This document shows positions 1 through 18,400 of a stretch of DNA of 64,000 bases, piece after piece. The first letter of the stretch is position 1. Every line of letters starts with the position of its first letter. The notes below the pieces were generated by a model. It was given only the letters and a program-made list of their open reading frames with translations. It did no database searches and had not been told where the DNA came from. Source of the DNA: Pterobdella sp. o SKG-2022 (lineage: Eukaryota > Annelida > Clitellata > Hirudinida > Piscicolidae); contig OZ038327.1 of assembly GCA_964035795.1 (NCBI GenBank), positions 2,115,826 through 2,179,825 of the forward strand, in the 5' to 3' direction. The translations under genes and the position numbers were made by a program.

Positions 1-273
1 GAAAATCATAATAATAATTATCATCACTCAGTTTAGAGTCTGTTTTCTTCAGCAGAGGGTGAAGCGATAATAATAATAATAGGAATGATACTGATAACAA
101 GAGAAAACATAAAAATAATTAGTAGCGATAGAAAACAAACAAGAAATTGTGCGAGTGCAAACAAAGAACCAAAAACATTAAAAAATATAAATATCAAAAA
201 AAAAAGATAAAATAAAAGAATTAATAGAAACAATAGCAATATGAATATAAACTATAATAAAAATAAAAATAAC

Positions 274-3200
274 CAGATGTAGATGCCTCTTGATAAGCAG
301 TTGCCTCTTAAAGGTGAGACAGTGGTCTAGACAGGCTATGCTTCTGTCTGTCTAGAATAATAACAATAATAATATTATTATTATTAAGCATGATAAAAAA
401 ATAGTCACAACAATGAAATAAATAACAGTAAAAATAATAATTATAATAATAGCAATTAAAAATTAAAAAAAGAATAATAATAATAAGACACATACCACTT
501 GTCGGCTGAGGTGCAACGCCGAAGCAAGTTCTCTTATCGTTTCCATGCCGTCTTGCCTGACTAAAAATAAAAAAAATAATAATATAGATAACGATAATAA
601 AAATAAAAATAATAACATAGATAACGATAATAAAAATAAAAATAATAATATAGATAACGATAATAAAAATAATAATAATAACATAGATAACGATAATAAA
701 AATAATAATAATAATGAATATGAACCTCTATTGAGAAAGGAAGAGACTGATTTGAGTTTCTTTGGAGATGTTTGAAGTCTGTTATGACAATAAAAACAAT
801 AAGAAACAAAGATAATAGCAGTAATAATAATATCATTATTATTTATAAAATAAATAATGAAGAAATTAATTATAAAAAAATACTATTAAATAAAGAAAAA
901 CGATAATAAAAATAGCAAAAATAAAAAGAATAATATTAATAACAGCAACAGCAACAAAATTAAAAAATAATAATAAACATCACATGGTCTTATTGGCGGG
1001 AGAAATGCGGAAGGCAAGGGGTGTGTCATCGAGCAATGAAGAGTTCTGTCATAAATATTCATGAGATGAATATGAATATTTATTAAATGAAATTGAATAT
1101 TTAATAAGATAGATTTGAATATATAATGAGGTAAATTTCAACATATATGTGAAAATGTTGAATATGTAAAAAGGGCATTTTAATAATAATATAATAATAA
1201 TCAATAAGTCAAACTTGAATAAATAATAAGGTTGCTTTGAATATTTAATTAATCAAATTTGAATACATAATTATGCATATATGAATATACAATCAGCTAC
1301 TAACATTTCTCCATGCCAAGAACTGTACAATGGCTGCCTCTATACTTTTCATGTGCTGTGGTGTGTGGTGGTGTTGATATGATGCTGTGGTGTGGTGGTG
1401 TTGGAATGATGGAGATGTGGTGTGGTGGCAATGAGGTATGGTGGAGATATGGTGTCAATGCAACCCCATCTTTTTTCCATCTCACCACCACTCATTATCA
1501 AAGCACCCCTTTTTATCACACCAACCACCATCCCCCATTAGTCCACTAATCATCCCTCATATACTCGCATCATAGAACCAACCACCACACTACCTTTAAC
1601 ACCATCATCACACCAACCCCATCACCTGCCCCTACACCCTCTCATCCCCACCATGCCTATAACTCATACTTCCACTACCTCCCTCCCCTCTTCCTCCCGT
1701 TTCCCATACTCACAGAAACAATCTCAGCATTTAAATCCTTCTTGACTCCAACAAAGTAGTTAATCATGCGAAAGAGATCGAAGCATTCCAGTCCAAACAC
1801 ATCCAGCAACCATGGGAAGGATGTGTTTGTTGGGGTGGTGTGTGTGTCATTGTTCTTTTGGTCAATTTCGATGTTGGTGTTATTGTTAGTAGCGTTGTCG
1901 TTGTTTTTATTATTACTCATATTATTATTTTTATTGTTATTATTATTCTTTTTATTTTTATTGTTGTTGGATGGGAAACATGATGGGTCTATCGAATCTC
2001 CTGAGTATGTTTACAGATGTGTGCATGTGAGTGAAACTATGGATGTGCAGATGCAGATATATGGATGTGTACAAACAAAACATAATTATAATGACAACCA
2101 TTGCAGCAGTATACTCAAAGATGGTTAACTTACATTATTTACATAAATAAGTTTTGGTGAATGTCTTTAAACAAATGAAGAAACAGAAATAAAAAAAAAC
2201 ACAAACACATACTATGAGGCAGTAGGACAAACAGAAACAGTACAACCTAATTTTATCAATCAACCTTATTCATATGCATAAGGTTCGCAAACTTTTGTAA
2301 ACAAACAAGACACACAAACAAATAAACACAGACACTTACTATGAGGCAGTAGGACAAACAGAACCACTTCTAAGGCACAAGACAACAAACAAGTGTGGAA
2401 TAGATTCATTTGGAATAAGGTGGTCATTTGATCTTTGCATCCTCGACCTATTTCCTGTTTTTGATAAAGATTAAAGGGAGTGTTTTAAAACGATTTGAAT
2501 CAAACACTCATATTAACTGAGTTCATATACTGGATAATATGAGTCCAACTTACATATTATTTAGTTAAGAAAGAGTGTTATGTAGATACTGTGAGAATAC
2601 TTCATACTTACCCCCCACCTCATAAGCCCAACACATGCACCATAATGGCCAACACTCACCCGTGAACCACAAACACATCCACCCCACAACCCTTCTCCCA
2701 TAGCCATCAAGACCCCTACCCATGCTTACATGGAAACAGGAATAAAATAATGATGATTCCACACAATGATCACATACACTCCACACATACTCACCAACAC
2801 TACTCCCCTAAACCCACCATGACACCATCCCATTTTCTCTATAACTATCCAACAACCTTCTTCCCCCACCCCCTTCTAACTAACCACTTGTATGAAAGAA
2901 ACACAGGTATCAAGATATATACATAGAGCCATATCAAAAACTCTATTAAGCTCAGCCAGGTGTGGTTGGGAGGGATAGTGGGTGACGGTTGGTTGTTTAT
3001 GGCTAGTGGTGGTTGGGCTTGAGGGTTGGTTGGTGGTGGCTAAGTTCGACGATGAATGAGTGATAGATGAGGGTAGTGTGTTGGCCTGGTGGTTAATCGT
3101 GTTGGAGTGATTCAGTACAGCTTGATCTGGGTGATAACTATTTGTTCTGATAGAATTAGTGTTAGTCAGAGTCAATGCTTTATAACTATTGGGCTGGTCC

Positions 3201-4094
3201 ATTGGCTGGCTGTTATTATGCATTTTGAATGTATTGTTCTCTTTGTCTTTCTCATCATTCATGTTTATTGGTGTGCTAGATACCACATTGAAAAATGATT
3301 TGAAGTTTGGGGGAGACAGATGTTGTAGCTGAGTTGATGAAGTGGGTTGGTGGGGAGATGGGGTGGATTGGTGGGGGTTTGGAGAAGAGGAAAGGTTGGA
3401 TGGATAGATGGTTGATGAAGGAGGATGGGTGGATGGATTGTTAGTTGAAATAGCTGGATGGATATTTGATATAGATATATGAGTACTAGATGTAGATGGA
3501 TTAATTGGTGAATAGATGTTGTAGATAGATGATTGGTTATTTTGAGCAAAGAGGGAGAAGCTCAAAGCTTGACTTTTTAAACGTGATTGGTTGGAAGAAG
3601 TTAGGGATGTGACAAACTTATTTCTCATATCATTGATCACTCCATTGGCTACTTTTTCCCAGGGAATATTGAGCTCCTGTGTGGATGAAGGTTTAGAAGT
3701 GTGTATGTGATGATATGGTGTGAAGATATTTGGTAATGTGTAAGATGGTTGTGTCAAAGTATGTTGTAGGTTTTAATATTTATGAGTATATGGAAGGAAT
3801 TTTTCAAAAATTATAATATAAAATGTACATTGAAATAAGAGAGTAGCTTTTCGGATGGTATAGTTTGTTGAAGATCATATGTGGCGCTAAGTATGTCTAA
3901 ATTTCTGGCATTTTTAATTAATCATAAATTTAATATATTGATTTTATAATATAAATTTTCAGAAAAAATCAGTTGGGTATGGAAACATTTGATTTGAGTT
4001 CGAAATAATTGTTACTAAATCTAAAATACCTGAAACAAAATTCGGTTAGTGGTTCTTTATTGCCGGGCATGTCCGTATTTCCTTTGTCGCCCAT
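274..4094 (-). CDS. RBL1: Retinoblastoma-family pocket protein (p107/p130-like), 3' part beyond window
   Basis: Nine phase-consistent exons on the minus strand: 4094-4030 (ATG), 3904-3829, 3676-2885, 1854-1714, 1355-1305, 1045-984, 778-726, 551-496 and 351-274; the last ends at a GT donor and the gene continues left. Pocket A is recognised from IPSEKLLSYFN, then SFPWLLDVFGLECFDLF and AAIVQFLAW, matching the p107/p130 stretches ending in TFPWIIEVL and ESLAW. A short spacer (PLAFRISPANKT) leads into the start of pocket B (IRELASALHLSRQV, LIKRHLHL). RB-family proteins bind E2F/DP and LxCxE partners in the nucleus to restrain the cell cycle. Oddities: the start codon lies only about 22 residues before pocket A, whereas p107/p130 have several hundred residues there, and exon 3 carries a long Ser/Thr/Pro/Asn-rich insert. 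Frame, phase and order all agree; the exact acceptors of exons 3 and 4 are less certain. Confidence 0.85.
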
Positions 4095-4728
4095 TTTAGT
4101 GAAAAAAATATTTTATACTATATTAAATTTGAATATCTCACACTGGATGTCAAGAAATTCTAATTTTATTTTGGGTTTGTAGAAGAAAGGAATGAAAAAG
4201 AATAGGCTAATGTAGGCAGCGGGAAAATTAAACTTCAAAAGTCCGCGATCAACTTTTAAGATAAATTCAAACTTTTTCAAAAACCTTTTTGAAAAAAATT
4301 TAGTTTGAATTTGGAATAATTTTTAAATTAAAAATTTTTGATTAATTTAATTTAATTTTTTGTTTCGTAAAAAATGCAATAATTTTTCATTTTAAAGTTT
4401 TAAGTTAAATGAAATTTTTAAATAATTAATTTCTATAAGTTTGATATAATTTGTTTGAACCAAAATTTTTAGTTTTTGTAAAATCACTATATTGAAATAT
4501 TATGTTGAACTATTATAAATAATGGTAATTACTGATAAAAACTTTTTTTAAAATTAATGGTTTAAATAAATTTTTTAAAAATCACTAAAAAATTGCTGAA
4601 ATAATTTGAAAAATAATTAAAATCGATTTTACATTTCTCAAAGGAAACTTAAGAAACTAAGAATTGTTTAAAGCAAGAAACTGATTATACACACTATTGG
4701 AAAGTTTTTTCATTCAAAAAGTGTCGAA
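4095..4728. promoter_or_regulatory. Divergent intergenic region (pocket protein / OSR1) with E2F-type site
   Basis: About 630 bases separate the two start codons, which point away from each other, so both promoters must lie here or just inside the genes. The sequence is AT-rich without long repeats. At 4219-4226 it reads GCGGGAAA, the core of the E2F/DP binding site, about 125 bases upstream of the pocket-protein ATG. Pocket-protein genes are commonly E2F targets, so feedback control is a reasonable inference. No clear TATA box was assigned. Confidence 0.5.
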
Positions 4729-11868
<7,140 letters not shown>

Positions 11869-14800
11869 TGATATGGTGTTGTGGGGTTGTAGGATGGATA
11901 TGATTTGGTGGGATGGTGGAGGTATAGGGATGTGTGGTGGTGTTTTAGTTGGTAGGGGGTGTAGGTGTTGTTGTGGGTAGGAAATGTGATGGTGTGGTGG
12001 ATACTGTAACGGTGGTGTATTTTGATGTGGTGAGGTTGGGTCTGGGTTGTGAGGGGTGTGGTGTGGGGTCGGGTGTTTTGGTTGTTTGCGCTGCTGGCTG
12101 TAAGGGTTTATGCCGATGATTATGGGGGTCTGTGGTGGTCCTGGAGAGTTTCAGTGTCACATTTTCAATCTCTTAATTTATACAATACCGCTTGAATGTA
12201 TTGATAGACCTGGTTCATTTTTTTGTATGACCTGCTTTAGTTTCCATCGCATGATGTGGCAGGATAGGTAGATGATACATCTGTAGCGCTATATAAATTT
12301 TGATTTTAAAAATTTGAATCATAAAGATTAGCGATTTGAAGTCTTTTAAACCCAATTATTTTTGGTGGTTGTTTAGATTCACTTTTGATTTTTTTTTACG
12401 ATCATACGCAATGTTTTGTTATTTATGTTCATATTTTCTTTCAAATTCATTTTTTGTCGTTTGTTACCACCAATTTTTTTCTTTTTTCATACTCTGCTTT
12501 TTTTCTCAAATTTCTCTTTTTCATTTTTTCTTCTTGTTCTTCTCTTCCTTCTCCACTTCCTCTTCCTTCTCCACTTCCTCTTCCTTCTCCACCTCCTCCA
12601 CCTCCACCTCTTTTTCCTCCTCAAATCTAGATCTGCACACACCACAAACGAAGTTTTTAGATGTCTTTTATATTCATTATGTGTTATTCATGCAAGTGAC
12701 TTTTGACCCAAATATTTCAAAATATTTATTTTTAAAATAAATGTTCAATTATTTCTTTGATATAAATAGTTGCATTTATTATTACAATTGTTATTTTATA
12801 GTATTTATTATTAGAATTTTTTATCACATGCCTCCATTGTTATAATATTTATTGATTCTATGTTTCAACAATTTATTTTAATAAGGTTATCAGCATAATA
12901 ATAATAATCATTATTATTATTAGTATTATTGTTTTTTTTATTTCGTTTTTAATTATTGATTTTTCATTAAGCCAAAGAAACAAATTTCAAATTACTAAAC
13001 ACTAAAAAAGTGCGAATATTAAGTATTTATTTATAAAGTACCTGCCTTTATCGCTTTTTTTATTTTTTTTTATCATTTTCATTTTTTTTCATTGCCATGA
13101 TTATTGTTTTTATTATTTTTTTTATATTTCCATTTTTATTATTGTTATTATTATTAATGTTTCTATTATTAATATTATCGTTAGAATCTTATTATTTTAT
13201 GATTGCCATCATTGTTTTTATTATTATTATTTTTATTATTGTTGCTATTTTTCTTAATCTCATTATTATTGTTATTACTATTTTTTCCTAAAATTTCAGC
13301 ACGCGTAATGATCGAGACTTATTGCGTTGTACATTTTAACGTCGATTCAATGATAATAACAATAAAAATAATGAAACTCATAATTCTTGTTGTTATTATT
13401 AAAATAATAATAATTATTATTATTATTATTATTACTATTATTTCCTCAACTCTAACAACATAGTAATCATAAAATCATTTTGTTATTAGTGTTATTATTA
13501 TTATTATCATTTCTTTCTCTTATAAGTGTTTTTGTTTCATTTCATTTTTTCCCGAATTAATCAGCTGGTTTTCAAATAATTTAAAATGATCAACGACTTT
13601 TTTAATGAAGATAATAAGCCAATAAAAATAACAATAAAAACTATAATAAACAAGAAAAAAAATAAAAGTAACAAGAAACGATTTAACTTACACTTTTGCT
13701 TTTAATAGAGATTCATTGGAAAAATTATTTCCCAAAGTCAGGTCTTATAGCAGAACGTTAGGGTCAGCAAAAAATTTAACAGAAAAACAACTAAGTCACA
13801 AAAAAAAATAACAGAAAAACAATTAAAATGCACAAAAATAATAAAGTATATAAAAAAAATCTAACAGAAAAACAATTAAAACGCACAATGGCTTCAAATG
13901 CTCTCAAGTACATCTGATGAAATCTAACATATATTAGTTTAGCTCGAATTAAAACGCATTAAATATCCAAAGAAATATTAATTTCCACCTATGAATGGTA
14001 TGGAGTAATAGAAGAACAGTTATAGAAATTCGACTGCGGTCGACATGATGATGATGGTGATAATAATGATGGTGATGATGATGATAATGATTATGGTGAT
14101 GATGATGATGATAATGATTATGGTGATGATGATGATTATGGTGATGATGATGATAATGATTATGGTGATGATGATGATAATGATTATGGTGATGATGATG
14201 ATTATGGTTATGATGGTGAAATATTAAAAGATTATTTACAAATAGATTATTTTCCAGAATTATGAATTAAGAATAAATTAAAAAAGTAGGGATTTTATAT
14301 TCAAAAATTACGTTTAAAATATGAATAAAAATTACGTATAAACTATATTAGAATTATCACATTTTGAATATCATGGCGAGAAGTTTTAGTAAGTAAGTCA
14401 ACCATCAGTCCTCTCAAGCAGTGATGCTTATCGAATTTTTGAAGATAACTAAGATGATGGTGATGATGATGAAGCTGATGATGGTGGTGATGATGATTTA
14501 TGAAATTTTTTAATAATAATAATAATAATAAAAACAATAATAGTGACATAATAGTTTGAAAATAACTAAGGTTATGATGATGATGATGTATGGAAATAAG
14601 GATAGTGTGTGACAATCATAAGAATAATGAAAAAAAATAAGAATAATAATAATAACTATCATAAAATAATAATAAGTGACATGTAAAAAATGATGAAGAT
14701 GATGTATTATTAGCAAAATTAACAATAATAATAAAATTAACATAACATCAACTATAACAATAAAAATAATTAGAATAATAATAATAATGATAACATTGAC

Positions 14801-15200
14801 ACTAATAATGATGTCAACAAGAACAATAATAATGAAATCTGTAAAAGAAATAAAAATACTTATGGGAGATGATAATGATGAGATGTTTGATAAGAATAAG
14901 ATGTATGGAAATAATAATGAGATTCATAACAAGAATAATAATATTAAAACTATTAATAACAATAATAATAACTGTTTAACAATCGGTGTTGAAAACAAAA
15001 TAACAACAGTATAAACAATAACAACAAAAATATTGATAACATGAGTAATAACAAAAATATGAATAAAAACAACTTCAGCAATAAAAAAATAAAAAAAATA
15101 ACATCTCAATATCACGTCAATACACCAACAACAATAAAAATAATTATAATTGTTATAAGGATGAAAAATCTATCATATAAAAATTATAAAAAATAACAAT
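11869..15200. other. OSR1 3' flank and AT-rich intergenic spacer
   Basis: The first few hundred bases after the kinase stop are G/T-rich and probably 3' UTR; at 12281-12297 there is a GCGCTATATAAAT motif shared with SINE tails elsewhere in the window, and an AATAAA signal lies near 12737. From 12.8 kb onward the sequence is TTA/TAA microsatellite mixed with AT-rich unique DNA. I found no exon with phase-consistent splice sites here. Confidence 0.6.
14045..14220. repeat. Tandem minisatellite, about 18-27 bp units
   Basis: Units built from GGTGATGATGATGATAAT plus GATTAT are repeated seven to eight times with unit-length variation in GAT triplets. It sits in non-coding spacer, and the Met/Ile open frame across it is an artefact. 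Confidence 0.9.
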
Positions 15201-15202
15201 CA

Positions 15203-15380
15203 TAATGTAATGCGGTATTTATAAAGCGCTTTTCCTTATAGACCAAAGCGCTTGCTACAAATTTAATGTGGCGAAAACACACTGTGGAACAGGTGCTAAT
15301 TGTCGGCCCATGTGGGATTGAACCCGGTAACTTTAGATAATTAGTCTAATGCTCAACCATTGAGCTATAGGGGCCGACAA
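15203..15380 (-). mobile_element. tRNA-derived SINE
   Basis: On the minus strand the head (15378-15302) has a 7-bp acceptor stem (TCGGCCC with GGGCCGA), a D arm TAGCTCAATGGTTGAGC serving as A box, an anticodon arm TTAGA-CTAATTA-TCTAA with anticodon AAT (isoleucine type) and a B-box-like GGTTCAATCC. The T stem has three mismatches, so this is not a working tRNA. An unrelated body follows, ending in AAGCGCTTTATAAATACC, a tail motif seen at other sites in this window. Head plus body plus tail fits a tRNA-Ile-derived SINE. Confidence 0.75.
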
Positions 15381-15496
15381 TAAAAAATAACAGAAAATAA
15401 ACAAAAAAAATAAATCTATTATACAAAAAAAAATAATAAAAAATGATAATAATGTTGATAATAATGATAATAATAATAATAGTAACAATTATAATA

Positions 15497-18400
15497 TCAA
15501 ATAAAGCTCTCTTTAGCCATGTCATCTTGTTCTCTCATCATTCTGTAACTTTCTCTACGTCCTACTCTTTGTGTGTTTGTGTGTGTGTTTGTTTTTGCCT
15601 TTGTGTGTGGGTTTGTTTGTGTGGGTGTCTGTGTGTTTGGGTCGGTATGTGTGTTTATTTGAGGAATTCTTTGTATATTTGTATGGTATAATTCAAAGTT
15701 ACTGTCAAAACTGTTAGTGTTTGTGTAACTGTCGGTATCTTTCTTTGTATGTGTGTTTGTATTCCTATGTTTCGCAGAGGAATCTGGGGATTTTTTCTTA
15801 GATTCTCTGGAGTTTTTTCTTTTATTTTTTTTTTTTTTTTCAAAATCTGACTCATCACTTTTTTGAAATGTTTCACTTTCATCTTCTAGCTTTTTATTTT
15901 TATTATTAGTTTTGTTTTTTTCGTTGGTATAGTTGCAGATATTATTATCTTCTTCTTTCCAGTATTTATTTTTATTAATACCCTCATTATCTTTGTTATT
16001 ATTCTTATTGTTATTTATATTATTATTTTTCTTATTACTGTTATTATTTTTATTTTTGAGTATATTATCTAATTGTTTCTGGATTGTTGAGAAGGACGGC
16101 CTTCTGAAAGGATAATAGACCCAACAAGATAACATGATCTCGTACCTGTGTGTGTGCGTGTTTTTGTGTTTGTTTGTTTGTTTGTTCGTTTATTTTTCTC
16201 TTATTAATTTTTGATCTACTTACAAGTCATGTAAACAGGTATGAGGTCGTTCAAGTCTTCCGCCATTTTGGACAAAATCTACTACTTGTTGAGGCTGCAT
16301 TCCTTCATAGGGGGTGGAGCCTGAACGGTGCATGATTATCAATAAAATTTCATGAATAATTAAATAGAAGTGGGTGGACCGTATGAAAATTTTTATACCA
16401 CATGCAATAAAAAATCAATAATTTTTATGAATATAATCAGGCTTGATTGACTGGTTATGAACATATAATTAAAGAAACAACCTTTAAAAAAAATTAATAC
16501 TCAAACAATACAGGTAGATCTCGTGAATATTCAAAAATAGGTAGAGCCATGTTGATTGACAGGTGTCATGAATACATAATTAAACCTACCACTACTGAAG
16601 CACTCCCACAGAAGCACACCAAAAGACCACACGTTGGCTTTGATACTGTAGTCTTGAACGAATATCGATTCTGGAGGCAGCCATCTTATGTGATGTGTCT
16701 GGAGGCGTGGTTTAAAGCTTATGAATATTTAATTAACCTGATTAATTATGCATGTGAAGAATATCTAATTGAGTTGATTATTCATAATCATATATTAAAT
16801 TTCAAATCGAGTATTTGTGCTCATGATGAAAATTCATAGAGGTTTTAACTAGGTCAACCTGTTTAAAATTTGCAGTGCTTGATTGAAAATGGCGTGCCTT
16901 GTCGAAGTGACCTAGTTTAATCACGTGATCTGACGTTAGCATCACCTTTGATGACCTCAAACAACGGTGAACTAGCTGCGGTTTTTGATAGCGCTATTAT
17001 TAGACGTTTTTTTGTGTTAGTTATTTTTTTCATTATTATTATTATTGTTATTATTATTATTATTATTGTTATTATTATTGTTATTATTGTTGTTATTATT
17101 ATCGTTATTATTATTGTTATTATTATTGTTATTATTTTTTCAATAAATATTTTTCGATTATTAGTTTTTTTATAAAAAGATTCAAGTTTGCTATTTTTAC
17201 ATCTTTTATTATCATTGAATGTATGTATGTTAAAAAATTACCATAGATTTGAAACACACCTGCATAGACGCAACAAACTCCATTGCAGCGACTATTTGAA
17301 GATTGAGCGATAAAATAAAAGTAGGCGATAATGGCGAAGTTTGGCGGGAATTTTGTAAAAGTTGAAACAAAGAACAGTAATCGATCCACTCAGCGATAAT
17401 GACATAAGGATCTGTTGTATTTTATTGTATTGTGTTGTATTTTATTTTATTGTATTGTATTTCATTGTATTGTATTGTATTGTATTGTATTGCATTGTAT
17501 TGTATTGTATTGTATTGTATTGCATTGTATTGTATTTTGTTGTATTCAATTTTTTATTATTTTACTTTATTATATCGCATTATATTTTATTATTTAAACT
17601 ATTAAAAAACACAAAACTTACGAGATACTGTACATGCGCCGATTAGTTGCACCACATTCTGATGACCTATGACCTTTTTGAAGATCTCAAGGTCGTTCAT
17701 TAAAAGTTCTGTGTCGTCATCGGTAGCGTTGTCTGTTTTTGTGTTTTGTTTGTTTATGTTTGTTTACTTTGTTTATGAGTTTTTTTATTATGCGCCTTTA
17801 TTTTGTATGTTTAAATTTGGTTGATTGTTTTATTTTTTACATTTTATGAAATACTTTTTATATTCTATTTTATTGTTTTTTTTTCAAATCACAACACTCA
17901 CCTTTCTGTGAATAGACCAACACTTTTTTTTCTATATTTTTTTTTTTATCGCTCAATATACCCTGGTACACATCCCTTATCTCTCCCGAATGGATCTTCG
18001 TCACCAAAGATATGTAATTTCTCGAAATTTCATATTCACCATTTTGTTTATCTTCCGGTGACATAAAAATTTCACATTTATCTTTTTTACTTACTCCATC
18101 ATTATTATCTTGAATACTTTTAAACAAATCAAACATTTCTACATCCCCCTGTCCCACGAGATTCTTCTGTCCGCCATATTGACGCCCGTCTACGATGTCA
18201 TAATTTTTAACAAAACCTTCATTTATATATGATCTTTTACTTCCGTTTTCCGGCATATTAAATTGATCATTTTTCTGATAAAACCTCACAGATCTATTGT
18301 TTTTATCAACACCATTTTCATCATAGTTTTTATCATTTCTATTCTGAAGAAGGTCATGTGACGAAATGGCGGGAATTTTTTCGAGTGATGATGCTTTCAG

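Noticed and set aside
14045..14220. CRISPR-like regular repeats
   Set aside because: Units are contiguous GAT-rich triplet arrays without unique spacers, in an animal genome.
15302..15378. Functional tRNA-Ile(AAT) gene on the minus strand
   Set aside because: The T stem has three mismatched pairs and the sequence continues into a SINE body with a tail, so it is a tRNA-derived repeat.
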